Positions 36,084 through 43,666 of a stretch of DNA of 64,000 bases are shown here, one piece after another. This stretch comes from Acidiphilium sp. PA (GTDB lineage Bacteria > Pseudomonadota > Alphaproteobacteria > Acetobacterales > Acetobacteraceae). Made by a program: the position numbers and the translations under genes. Each line of letters opens with the position of its first letter. Position 1 is the first letter of the stretch. The stretch spans positions 1 to 64,000 of the forward strand of contig NZ_JAIMBY010000011.1 in the NCBI RefSeq assembly GCF_026191915.1, read 5' to 3'. Under the pieces are notes generated by a model, which was not told the DNA's origin, did not search any database, and saw nothing but the letters and a program-made list of their open reading frames with translations.

Positions 36084-36300
36084 GAATTGCAGCTTCTGGC
36101 GGTGAATATGTCCAATAACGCCACAAGACGAAGCGCCGCGAGCATACTCGCTTCAGTCGACGGCAGAGCGTGCCAGACCGCGCCGGTTGAGCCGCCTTTG
36201 ACGTTCGCTGCGCGCGCCATCGGTTCGATGATCGGCAAGGGCGGCAGTATTGCCCTCCCTGGGCGGAACAACAGGATGGTCCGGGGAGGATGATGGCGGG

Positions 36301-36840
36301 TCATGGCACGTGACTTCCGGGGATCCAAAGCGGTGTAACCCGACCGATGACGCTGCTGATCGGCGTCGGCCCGAAATACCGTCCGTCGAGCGATGTCGGC
36401 ACGTTGGGGATCAGCACGAAGATGAACCCGGAAGGGAGGCGGCCGCAGCCGGCCCAAGCAATCAGCCTGCGTCCACGCCCGTCGCGCATGAGCGCATTCG
36501 CGACAGGACGCCCGTCAATCGATACCTGTCCGTGCTGCTCGCAAACGGTGCGCCCGGCGATGGCGGCGACGCGCTTGAGTAGCGGCACACCAAGCGGCAG
36601 GTAATCCCGCTTCGAGAACAGCGTCGCGCTGCGCCGGGCCGGCCAGAACAGCACGAAGTCCCCGACGCGCAGGTGATCCCGGCTCGATTTTGGCAGAACA
36701 CGCCATAGACCGATGGGTGTGCTGGCGGTGGAATTCCACACGATTATCGGTCGCGCGTGCAGTGCGGATGCCGCCATCAAGATCAAGCCAGCGATACCGC
36801 CGAACAGCACCCTGCGCGTCGGATGATGGAGGTGCATCAT
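36301..36840 (-). CDS. traF: S26-family signal peptidase, TraF-like
   Basis: This protein of about 179 residues starts at MMHLHHPTRRVLFGG. A membrane segment (GGIAGLILMAASALHA) precedes the catalytic Ser in WNSTASTPIGLWRV. The general-base Lys lies in GVPLLKRVAAIAGRTVC, and the C-terminal motif is PNVPTSLDGRYFGP. TraF peptidases mature conjugative pilin. The ATG overlaps the stop of a short upstream frame (36837), a sign of translational coupling. Confidence 0.85.
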   Translation of the reverse strand: MMHLHHPTRRVLFGGIAGLILMAASALHARPIIVWNSTASTPIGLWRVLPKSSRDHLRVGDFVLFWPARRSATLFSKRDYLPLGVPLLKRVAAIAGRTVCEQHGQVSIDGRPVANALMRDGRGRRLIAWAGCGRLPSGFIFVLIPNVPTSLDGRYFGPTPISSVIGRVTPLWIPGSHVP

Positions 36841-36953
36841 GACGCGGCAATGCTGTCGGCTTGCAGCCAGACGTGACCAAAGCGCAGCCAGTGTTCGGGA
36901 AGATGACCGCCGCATGTCAGCATCGGGCTGGTCAGAGACTCGCGTTGCCTCAT
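36837..36953 (-). CDS. Short ORF overlapping traF start (unknown)
   Basis: This frame of 38 residues (MRQRESLTSPMLTCGGHLPE, then HWLRFGHVWLQADSIAAS) ends in a stop overlapping the traF ATG. In related plasmids a DUF2840 gene stands here, and HWLRFGHVW vaguely recalls that family. It could be a decayed remnant or a leader peptide. The evidence is weak. Confidence 0.25.
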   Translation of the reverse strand: MRQRESLTSPMLTCGGHLPEHWLRFGHVWLQADSIAAS

Positions 36954-37116
36954 TGCTATTGCCTTCCGCCGGCCGGTGGAAGGCAGGATCTGCAACCGCC
37001 CAGCGACAGTAGGGACGCTCGCAAGAAGGCAATGCCCTTCCCAAAGTCCGCTCCTCAATGCCGCTTGCTTTGGATGCGCACGACGACTGGATGGTCGGGT
37101 TGAACGGGTTGAACAA

Positions 37117-37268
37117 TCCCGGTCAATCGGGTCGATCCGAGCGCCGATTTTTTGCCCTCGGCCGCCTACTATAACAAGGTAAGACTCAGTACTAGATTCA
37201 GTAAGAAAGTAGGGGCGCCGAAATGCCGCGCAATCGATTGAATCGTATCGGGAAAATTTTCCGGCGTC
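37117..37268. other. Intergenic region between traF side and iterons
   Basis: These 150 bases contain an AT-richer patch (37165-37205) beside the repA iterons. It could serve as the DNA-unwinding part of an origin, but this is only suggested by composition. No gene was recognised. Confidence 0.35.
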
Positions 37269-37328
37269 CGTTTGATAGACCGCACAAATACGGGTGATAG
37301 GCCGTGAGCCGTCGGGTGATAGGCCGTG
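37269..37328. repeat. Three iterons with 22-bp period, probable oriV
   Basis: The repeats start at 37269, 37291 and 37313, exactly 22 bp apart, about two helical turns. The second and third share CGGGTGATAGGCCGTG perfectly; the first is CGTTTGATAGACCGCA. They lie directly past the 3' end of repA, with an AT-richer stretch on the other side. Phased repeats beside an initiator gene are typical iteron origins. Confidence 0.75.
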
Positions 37329-37333
37329 GTCGT

Positions 37334-38179
37334 TCACAGCCGGTCCTCCCGGTTTGGGGACAAAAACCCCGGGTTATCCCCAGGCACCAATGCGGCACTG
37401 TGGATGGGCACGGCATATCGACCGATCCGCACCCCCTCCTTTCCACGGTGCCAGACCGGATCGAGCCGATATGTCAGCAGCCGCCCGGAGCGCGACAACC
37501 TTCGCAAGGCCGCGACGAAGTCGCAGTGCCGTGCGGCACTTCCGGAACGGGCGTACAGCAGGTCGAATGAAACGATCCAGCCTGTGGATTGTTGGGCGGC
37601 ATGCTTGCGCGCCAGCAGCCAGAGCCAACGCTCGATGCCGCCCGTCAAGCCGAAATGGTCGGGATCGACGGACAGAACTCGGCGTTGTCGTACCGACGTG
37701 AGCAACCAATCCGGAAGTGTCAGCAAGACGCCCGCCGGCGTGGCTTCCCAGGCTTCGATCCAGCGGAACCGGATCGGCGCGTCGGCCGTGGCACCGAGTG
37801 TGGTCTCGACGACGGTGCCCGCCAGACGATCGATGGCGGCGGTGAGCCGGACATACTGGCTGCGGCCGGTACCACGCCCCAGGAAGCCCAGAATGCGGCT
37901 TGCCGGGGCAATTAGCCGGCGGGAGATTGGTAGCCGCTCATCCTGCGCCTGAACGAGCTGTGCGGTGGCCCAGATCAGGATGTCGGCGTCCCAGATCGTC
38001 GCGATGCCTGGGGCACCCGCCACCGGCGCGATGTGAACGGAATGCTTCTTCCCCTGATAACGGATCGGTGCCGTGCGCGGGGTCTTGGCCAAGCTGAACC
38101 AGGGCCAGTTCATTAGATCGACCGGTGCGCGCGGACGGGCGTGCTCGAGCATTGCCGGCAAGGGGTGATCGGCGTTCAT
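37334..38179 (-). CDS. repA: Plasmid replication initiator RepA (RPA family)
   Basis: This 281-residue protein resembles the RepA-like (replication protein A) initiators of broad-host-range alphaproteobacterial plasmids. Conserved stretches are FSLAKTPRTAPIRYQG, TIWDADILIWATAQLV, ASRILGFLGRGTGRSQYVRL and SGWI-like STGWIVSFDLLYARSGS. It would bind the iterons just past its 3' end to open the origin. It overlaps by 4 bp with the HTH gene upstream. Its presence in what looks like a chromosome suggests an integrated plasmid. Confidence 0.85.
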   Translation of the reverse strand: MNADHPLPAMLEHARPRAPVDLMNWPWFSLAKTPRTAPIRYQGKKHSVHIAPVAGAPGIATIWDADILIWATAQLVQAQDERLPISRRLIAPASRILGFLGRGTGRSQYVRLTAAIDRLAGTVVETTLGATADAPIRFRWIEAWEATPAGVLLTLPDWLLTSVRQRRVLSVDPDHFGLTGGIERWLWLLARKHAAQQSTGWIVSFDLLYARSGSAARHCDFVAALRRLSRSGRLLTYRLDPVWHRGKEGVRIGRYAVPIHSAALVPGDNPGFLSPNREDRL

Positions 38180-38472
38180 TGCGAAACACGTCGAGCCGGA
38201 CGTCCCGGGCCACGGGCAGCGCTGGTGCCGGGATCAGAGGTGGAATGCCGAGCACCGGATTCAGCCCAGTCCTGTAGGTCAACTAGCCGATAGACAACCC
38301 GGCCGCCGATCTTGCGATAGGCGGGACCACTGCCGAAGCAGCGATGTTTCTCCAGCGTTCGACCTGACAAGCCAAGGAATCGTGCTGCTTCCGGTGTTCG
38401 CAGATAGCGTGGTGGCAGATTAGGGAGTGTGTCCTGTTGCATGACGGCGATTTCCATCGGGCGGCCGGTCAT
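38176..38472 (-). CDS. HTH (AlpA/excisionase-like) DNA-binding protein
   Basis: This protein has up to 98 residues. The helix-turn-helix region is RYLRTPEAARFLGLSGRTLE, followed by KHRCFGSGPAYRKIGGRVVY and a DLQDW motif, as in MerR-like HTH_17 proteins that partner RepA genes. It overlaps repA by 4 bp. It probably controls repA or copy number. The start may be later (38442, MQQDTLPN). Confidence 0.8.
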   Translation of the reverse strand: MTGRPMEIAVMQQDTLPNLPPRYLRTPEAARFLGLSGRTLEKHRCFGSGPAYRKIGGRVVYRLVDLQDWAESGARHSTSDPGTSAARGPGRPARRVSQ

Positions 38473-38697
38473 CGGCGCGCATCGCCACGCAGGATCGGCG
38501 TTTGGCTAGAGGTTGCTCAGGGCCGTTTCCAGGAGAGTGCCAAAATCGGCCAGGGCACGACCCGCCTGACCGACCCGCGTCGCTGATCGACAGCGTAAAC
38601 TTTGGCAAAAACCTTGGACGCACGTCCCGGACCTGAATCTGACCACGGCCTTCTCACGTCGGGGACAGCTGTGCTGTTGCGCAATGGCAAGGGGAAA
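38473..38697. other. Intergenic region upstream of repA operon
   Basis: About 225 bases separate the HTH gene start from the DUF2285 gene stop. It should hold the repA operon promoter (leftward). No clear operator or gene was recognised by eye. Confidence 0.4.
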
Positions 38698-39493
38698 TCA
38701 GATGGGTCGCAGCGGTTTCAGCAATTTGAAAGCGGCGCCATCGCGCCAGCGGCGCGCGGTGGCAACGAGGGTGCGAACGCGACTGCGAGCGCCGCTGTCC
38801 TCCCAGGCCGCCGGCGGCTCGCCGAGCAGGGCGCGGTGGGTGTCGCGTTCGCTCGCGCCAGTACCGGCGAGGTCGAGTGCCCAGGCCATATAGGCAATTT
38901 TCAACCCGCGCGGATGTGGTTTCGGCCTCGGGAGGCTGGAAGGGAGCCGAACCCGCGGATGGGCCGCAAACCTCCAGAATGCTTGCGCGGCTTCCAGTCG
39001 CTCAGGATGCCAGGCATCCCAGAGAACCACCGGCGTCAGCGGTGCGCTCACGGGCGGTGGGTCACGCGATTGGAATATCAGGTGATGGCGAACGCTGGAT
39101 GACGGCGCGACGACGAGATGATAGCCATCCGCCGTCGGACGGCCAGCGTAATGCGCGCCCCACTTGTCGGGATCGAACCGCACGAGGGAGTTGCCGATCG
39201 ATTCGTCGTGGCCGACACGAACATGAACGGCACGCGCGATAGCCTCGGCCGTCCAGAAAAGCATGGCATTGTCACCGGTCGTATCGGGACTTTCCAGGAA
39301 TTCGTAACCTCCATCGAGCGCAGAGCGACAGTGGCGCTTCTGGCTGCGCCTCGTGCGCGCATTCGACCGCCGCCGCGTAATCCTCGCGGTACGCGGCACT
39401 GCGTCTAACCAACTCCCAGACCAGACCGTCCGGCGATAGGCTTTCGATATACCGATACCGGGCGGCCAGCCGCTCTCGCGTGAATGGCCGCAT
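38698..39493 (-). pseudogene. DUF6499/DUF2285 plasmid protein, frameshifted
   Basis: The N-terminal frame starts at 39493 (ARYRYIESLSPDGLVWELVR, DUF6499-like) and runs out after LSLCARW. The C-terminal frame continues as YEFLESPDTTGDNAMLFWTA and holds the DUF2285 domain (ALDLAGTGASERDTHRALLG, RSRVRTLVATARRWRDG). One extra T near 39310 explains the shift. Intact homologues are single proteins and are thought to bind DNA or regulate plasmid genes. This may be a real mutation or a sequencing error. Confidence 0.75.
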
Positions 39494-39647
39494 CTCGTGT
39501 CTCCAACGCGACAGCGCTCCTGCCTCGTTATCTGAATCGACTTCGGATCGCCCGGCGACTTGACAACGCCACCCGCGACCTAACCACGCATCAACTTTCC
39601 GTTACCGTCTCGACATGATCCGGCTTTTGACGCGAATAGCCGAAAAC

Positions 39648-39935
39648 TTAGGGGCTGCGCTGAATGCCGTTGGTCTGAAGTAACTGCCGCCAGCCGGAAT
39701 TTGCCATCCATCGGGCTCGTGCGAGATGGGTGTCATAAGCCCGGCGCGCACGGTCACGCTCTTTTGCCGGATCGATCAGGAGCGCCTCGCGCGCGACCTC
39801 GTCCCACGGCACGTGCTCACGCTCGGCGTCGAGCAGGATCACGTAATGGATCACATGGATTTCGTCATACGGTGTCAGTTGATCGGAGATTGGCGCCTCA
39901 TCGGCGATTGGCGCATCGAAACTGGGTTTGCGCAT
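39648..39935 (-). CDS. DUF2285-associated small protein
   Basis: This protein of about 95 residues starts at MRKPSFDAPIADEAPISD. The motif LTPYDEIHVIHYVILLDAER is followed by REALLIDPAKERDRARRAYD and HLARARWMANSGWRQLL. Proteins of this type occur beside DUF2285 genes in alphaproteobacterial plasmids; the function is unknown. The upstream hydrophobic extension (to 40019) is probably not coding. Confidence 0.65.
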   Translation of the reverse strand: MRKPSFDAPIADEAPISDQLTPYDEIHVIHYVILLDAEREHVPWDEVAREALLIDPAKERDRARRAYDTHLARARWMANSGWRQLLQTNGIQRSP

Positions 39936-40090
39936 CTCGGGGTCCTTCTCGGCGATATTTTCTCGCCATGCCAAGGTTTTCACAATCAGATAAATTGCGG
40001 CGGCCACGATCAAGCGCAATGCGGCGCGTCTTGCAACTCGCGTATTATAATACGTAGCGCGGAAATACGCGATTGCGCTCCATCCTCTGG

Positions 40091-40399
40091 ATGGACATTC
40101 GGCGACTCTTTGGAGCGAATCTACGGCGCGCGCGACTGGAGGCGAAGCTCAGTCAGGAGGCGGTGGCACTGTTGATGGGTGTCGATCGTGCCCACGTCAG
40201 CAGCATGGAGCTGGGCAAACAGAACGTGACACTGCTTACGCTCTGGGCCGTTTGCGACGGGTTGAAGATATCGCCAGCCAGCCTGTTCGATGAAACCGTG
40301 GCGGCAATCGCCGAGCAACCCGAGTCGCTGCCGTCGAAACCACTTGCAGCGGCCCCCCGGAAACGACGGCGTCTTGGTCGCAACCCGTCAGATCGCTGA
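40091..40399 (+). CDS. XRE-family transcriptional regulator
   Basis: This protein of about 102 residues starts at MDIRRLFGANLRRARLEA. The helix-turn-helix is KLSQEAVALLMGVDRAHVSS, then MELGKQNVTLLTLWAVCDGL. The tail is basic (PRKRRRLGRNPSDR). It is divergent from the DUF2285 genes and convergent with DUF736. It is probably a plasmid gene repressor. A start at 40073 is also in frame. Confidence 0.82.
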   Translation: MDIRRLFGANLRRARLEAKLSQEAVALLMGVDRAHVSSMELGKQNVTLLTLWAVCDGLKISPASLFDETVAAIAEQPESLPSKPLAAAPRKRRRLGRNPSDR

Positions 40400-40410
40400 T
40401 CGCCGACGAA

Positions 40411-40437
40411 ACGCCCCGTTCCCTGCGGGCGGGGCGT
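40411..40437. terminator. Bidirectional terminator between XRE and DUF736 genes
   Basis: An 8-bp stem (ACGCCCCG / CGGGGCGT) with an 11-base loop lies between two convergent genes ending at 40399 and 40452. No long T run follows on either strand, so efficiency is uncertain. Confidence 0.6.
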
Positions 40438-40451
40438 CGTGTCGGCTGGCC

Positions 40452-40754
40452 TCAGCGGGACCAGATCAGATTGTAGCTGCCTTCCGGCTCGACCTCGACC
40501 AGGCTGGCGTAGATCGGTTGCGGGAAGCTGGGGTCGTCGAGCTTGACCGAAAGGTATTCACGCCCGGTCTCCTTGGCCTTACGGCGCCAGGCGGCTCCCA
40601 GTTCGACATTGCCGGCGGCGAAAACCCTGAAATCAGGGGCTTTGTCGGTGCCGTTTTCGGCGGGAACCAGTCGCGCCTTGGCGTTGATGCTGAGGGTCCG
40701 GACGGTGCCGTTGTAGCCGTTCGCGTCCTTGGTGAAGTTGCCGATGATCGCCAT
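40452..40754 (-). CDS. DUF736 plasmid protein
   Basis: This 100-residue protein starts [20 protein letters not shown] and has [10 protein letters not shown]-like [15 protein letters not shown], then [20 protein letters not shown]. It is a typical DUF736, common and highly expressed in alphaproteobacterial plasmids and ICEs; the function is unknown. A ribosome site GGAG is close upstream. A structured leader shared with DUF2493 lies between 40781 and 40869. Confidence 0.9.
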   Translation of the reverse strand: MAIIGNFTKDANGYNGTVRTLSINAKARLVPAENGTDKAPDFRVFAAGNVELGAAWRRKAKETGREYLSVKLDDPSFPQPIYASLVEVEPEGSYNLIWSR

Positions 40755-40780
40755 GATCGTTCTCCTTCGCTTGGTTGTCG

Positions 40781-40869
40781 GGCCACCCCGCGCGGCCTCG
40801 ATGGCGGTCCTGGAGCCGAGAGGCGATCGACCCGCACCGCTTGCGGCCGTAGCGCAGCGGAGGATGGCG
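40781..40869 (-). promoter_or_regulatory. Structured leader of DUF736 gene (shared with DUF2493)
   Basis: Near the gene a hairpin at 40781-40797 (GGCCAC...GCGGCC on plus; a G-U pair in the sense RNA) matches the DUF2493 leader hairpin at 55561-55579. Farther upstream, 40834-40869 is a 36-base block (GCACCGCTTGCGGCCGTAGC...) identical in 32 positions to 55617-55652. The shared order and spacing of two elements suggest a common 5' UTR. Confidence 0.55.
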
Positions 40870-40897
40870 CTGCGAGAGTTTCTTGCCTCGCGAGGAA

Positions 40898-40915
40898 TGC
40901 CGCCCTTGGGCGGCA
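40898..40915. repeat. Perfect 8-bp hairpin upstream of DUF736 leader
   Basis: TGCCGCCC TT GGGCGGCA forms a perfect stem with a two-base loop. It lies in a gene-free GC-rich stretch (40755-41429) and could be a terminator or protein site. No T tract follows. Confidence 0.4.
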
Positions 40916-41429
40916 GGGGAAGAAAGTCGCGGCAGCACCGTTGCGGGCAGGCGATCGCCTTTCGGCTAGATCCGCCCATGACGAGGCCGAACGGGTGGTC
41001 ACGCGCCAAGCCTCAAGGACAACGTGGCGAATCTGTCCCGCAACGATCAAGGTGTCACGATGGCACGGCACCGGTCGGTGAGTTGCACCAATTCAGACAG
41101 ACTGTCTCCCGCTGGGCGACGGTCAAGCCAATGCAGAAGGTTTAGCGATGTGCAGATCGACGTCTTGGCTGGATGCGAGGAAACGGGGCCGAGGTATATG
41201 AGCGAGTGCGTCATTCCGGCGGCGGCTGACAGCAGTTTCGTACGTGCGTCGTAATGAACTAGCGCTGCGAGTAGAATGCAGAACGGTTTGGTCTCGCGTA
41301 GCCGGCCATCGATTACCGGCCCGTCAAATGTTTGCCAGAACGGCACGGTCGTTGCTGACATGGGGTGGATATGGGTCGAAAGCAGTGGCAGCGCGGCGGC
41401 TTGACCAGTTTGCCGCGCCGCAGGCTCGC
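40916..41429. other. Gene-poor stretch before RND remnant
   Basis: About 510 bases. A leftward frame of about 104 residues (41047-41361, starting MSATTVPFWQTFDGP) exists but has no recognised motifs and no good context, so it is not called. The left edge of cargo insertion into the plasmid backbone probably lies here. Confidence 0.35.
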
Positions 41430-41714
41430 TCTGTTCGGCACGTTCGACCAGCCCTTCACGGTGCAGAACGGCCTCGCCAACGTATCGGGCGGCGCCATGG
41501 TCGGTTTTGTCATCCTGTTCGGCATCGCGCTGCGCAACAGCCTGATGCTGATGATCCATTACGGCCGCCTGGTGCGCGACCACGGCCAGCGCTGGGATGC
41601 CACCACGGTGCGCCAGGGCCCGATGGACCGGCTGCCCGCGATCCTGATCACCGCGATCGTCACCGGCCTCGGTCTGCTGCCCCTGGCCCTCAGCGCCGGC
41701 ACCTCCCTCGTCAC
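41430..41714 (+). pseudogene. Remnant of RND efflux pump (CzcA/CusA-like)
   Basis: This is an internal piece of a heavy-metal RND transporter from the late membrane domain. It carries GGAMVGFVILFGIALRNSLM, then HYGRLVRDHGQRWDA and LPAILITAIVTGLGLLPLAL. Both ends are cut: about 900 residues before and about 60 after are missing. It is followed by an IS remnant, so a deletion between mobile elements is likely. A longer frame (41365-41769) includes unrelated codons. Confidence 0.75.
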
Positions 41715-41779
41715 TGATTTGTACGAGCGTTGGATGCTGCAGTCGAGCGTGAACAAGTCCCAACTCTGATAGGCACAAA

Positions 41780-41988
41780 AGCCTTCCAGAGAGCGGTGCG
41801 CGATCGCAAGTAGATCGAGATGCTGTTCGACCATTTGAAGCGCAATCTCGGGCTACGCCACCTGCGGCTACGTGGATTGACGGGCGCCTCGGACGAATTC
41901 CTGCTCGCCGCGACGATCCAGGACCTGAAGACGCTCGTCCGCCTCTGCGCTCACGGGCCGCCGAGTGAGCTGGCACAGCCCGCATGAC
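41780..41988 (+). pseudogene. IS5/IS1182-type transposase C-terminal remnant
   Basis: The frame contains KAFQRAVRDRK, an in-frame stop at about 41811, then IEMLFDHLKRNLGLRHLRLR, GLTGASDEFLLAATIQDLKT and a stop at 41986-41988. These are the final motifs of DDE transposases of this group. It is too short and broken to function. Confidence 0.65.
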
Positions 41989-42211
41989 CCATCATCAACC
42001 CGCGGATCAAACAGCCGGCGACGGAGAAACGACCCCGACCATCGGCAACCATCGCTGGTCACCGCACCATACAAGCCCAATCTCATCGACCTTTTTTTCA
42101 ACGGTATCCATAATTTTCGATCCATTGATGTAACTTCGCGCGACTTTATCGGCGAGTGTGCTCAATCGGGGAGGTTCAATTTCAAATTTGCTTTCACATT
42201 GTCTCTGCCTC
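41989..42211. other. Intergenic region upstream of mer promoter
   Basis: About 220 bases with no recognised gene. The start probably contains the terminal part of the IS remnant. A run of seven T lies at about 42090-42097. Confidence 0.35.
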
Positions 42212-42242
42212 TTGACTCCGTACCACTGTACGGACGCCATAT
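42212..42242 (+). promoter_or_regulatory. Mercury-type MerR promoter/operator
   Basis: TTGACT (42212-42217), then the perfect dyad CCGTAC-CACT-GTACGG (42218-42233) and CCATAT at 42237 after a 19-base spacer. This closely matches the mer operator of Tn501/Tn21. It drives the merR at 42260 and the HMA, CcdA and ATPase genes. Confidence 0.88.
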
Positions 42243-42259
42243 TGGCCGGGAGGTGGAAG

Positions 42260-42745
42260 ATGAGAGCAAGCCTGACTATAGGAAACGCCGCACGTGAGGC
42301 GGGCGTGGGAGTCGAGACGATCCGGTTCTACGAGCGGCAGCATCTTGTTCGACAACCGCCGAAGCCGGCTGGTTTAGGGATGCGGCACTATCCTGCAGAG
42401 ACGATCGAACGCATCCGGTTTATCAAGGAAGCCCAAGAGCTCGGGTTTTCGCTACGAGAGATCCACGAACTTCTGGCGTTGCGAGCTGATCCCGACACCG
42501 ATTGCGCCGAAGTCCAGAAGCAGGCCACCACGAAGCTCGCCGAAGTGCAGCGGAAAATCCAGCGGCTCCATGACATCGGCGCTGCGTTGGAGCGTCTGAT
42601 TGCGGCTTGCCCTGGGCAGGGTGGTTTGCAGGGGTGCTCGATCATGGACGCGCTGACACCGCCTTGCTGTGGCGGTCGTTCGGAGAAAGAGGTGTCAGCC
42701 GACACCAACAGAACCGCCCTCAACAAGGAAAGAAAAGACCAATGA
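42260..42745 (+). CDS. merR: MerR-family mercury-type regulator
   Basis: This protein of about 161 residues starts MRASLTIGNAAREAGVGVET. The ribosome site GGAGG lies just upstream. The helix-turn-helix continues with IRFYERQHLVRQPPKPAGLG. The three cysteines of MerR are present: DTDCAEVQK, and CPGQGGLQGC with the exact C-x8-C spacing of Cys117 and Cys126. It has an extra C-terminal tail with PPCCGG. Hg(II) is the likely inducer. It leads an operon of metal and electron-transfer genes rather than merTPA. Confidence 0.88.
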   Translation: MRASLTIGNAAREAGVGVETIRFYERQHLVRQPPKPAGLGMRHYPAETIERIRFIKEAQELGFSLREIHELLALRADPDTDCAEVQKQATTKLAEVQRKIQRLHDIGAALERLIAACPGQGGLQGCSIMDALTPPCCGGRSEKEVSADTNRTALNKERKDQ

Positions 42746-42957
42746 AAAACACGATTTTCAAGATCGAGGGGCTGCGCTGCGACGGCTGCGCCAGCACCGT
42801 CAAAGCCCTGATGGAAAAGGAGCCGGGCGTGAAGGCCGCTGCCGCCTCGTTCAAGGATGGCGAAGCGCGGATTCTGTATGATCCGGAGACTGTTACGGAA
42901 GATCGGCTTGCGGCGGTCATGGAACGCCCCGGTTACCGAGTAACTGCACGGCTATGA
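42742..42957 (+). CDS. HMA-domain metal chaperone (MerP/CopZ-like)
   Basis: This cytosolic protein of 71 residues has no signal peptide. FKIEGLRCDGCASTVKALME holds the CxxC metal pair, and the C-terminal GYRVTARL is typical of the fold. It overlaps the merR stop by 4 bp and the CcdA-like start by 4 bp. It probably hands Hg(II) or Cu(I) to the downstream ATPase, which has its own HMA domain. Confidence 0.88.
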   Translation: MKNTIFKIEGLRCDGCASTVKALMEKEPGVKAAAASFKDGEARILYDPETVTEDRLAAVMERPGYRVTARL

Positions 42958-43643
42958 GCCCTGATTTCGTCACCGCGACGATTCTGCTGCCGATCGGTCT
43001 CGGGCTGTTTGGCTTTATCGAGCCCTGCACGCTGGGCACCACGCTGGTCTTCATCGGATTTCTGGAAAACAAGAGTCCCAGAAACAAGCTTGTCCAAACG
43101 GTCGGGTTTGCCTTGTCGCGCGCCGTGACGATCGGCTTGTTCGGCCTGCTTGCAGCGTTCCTGGGAAGTCTGTTCCTGGGAGTGCAAAAGGACATCTGGA
43201 TTGCCCTGGGCAGCCTTTATGCCATCCTCGGCTTGCTTGTTCTAACCGGCTACGCCGGCCGTCTGATGGTCTCAGTCGGTCCCAGCTTCTCCCGTCTGTC
43301 CAACATGCGCGGATCGGCTGGTCTGGGCGTACTGTTCGGTTTCAATATCCCTGCCTGCGCCGCCCCTCTTATCCTGGCGCTTCTGGGTACCGCCGCAGCG
43401 AGCAGTGCGGACGGCAGACCGCTTGTCAAAGGATTTCTCTCGCTCGCGCTATTTGGTGTCGCGCTGTCGCTACCGCTCGTCCTTGCGGTCCTGTTTGCGC
43501 CGGCGCGCCGGGCGATCGACTGGCTTGGCCGTTTTTCGCGCCGGATGCCGACGATCGCGGGGTTGGTGCTGATTGCCCTTGGCCTCTGGTCGATCCGTTA
43601 CGGTTTGTTCGTCTCGATCCGCCAACCGATGCCGGGCATGTGA
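42954..43643 (+). CDS. CcdA/DsbD-like membrane thiol transporter
   Basis: This 229-residue protein has six hydrophobic segments. Paired membrane cysteines lie in GFIEPCTLGTTLVF and FGFNIPACAAPLIL, as in CcdA, which carries reducing power across the membrane. It is placed between a metal chaperone and a metal ATPase, which suggests it keeps metal-binding thiols reduced. The same kind of protein occurs in mercury operons of other bacteria. Confidence 0.85.
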   Translation: MSPDFVTATILLPIGLGLFGFIEPCTLGTTLVFIGFLENKSPRNKLVQTVGFALSRAVTIGLFGLLAAFLGSLFLGVQKDIWIALGSLYAILGLLVLTGYAGRLMVSVGPSFSRLSNMRGSAGLGVLFGFNIPACAAPLILALLGTAAASSADGRPLVKGFLSLALFGVALSLPLVLAVLFAPARRAIDWLGRFSRRMPTIAGLVLIALGLWSIRYGLFVSIRQPMPGM

Positions 43644-43666
43644 ATGCCGGAATGAAAGGATAGACC

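Noticed and set aside
36837-37337. 166-residue version of the short ORF upstream of traF
   Set aside because: The part upstream of 36953 crosses the iteron-side intergenic DNA and has no protein-like features.
41047-41985. Leftward 312-residue ORF
   Set aside because: It is antisense to the RND and transposase remnants, rich in Arg/Gln/His and has no family features.
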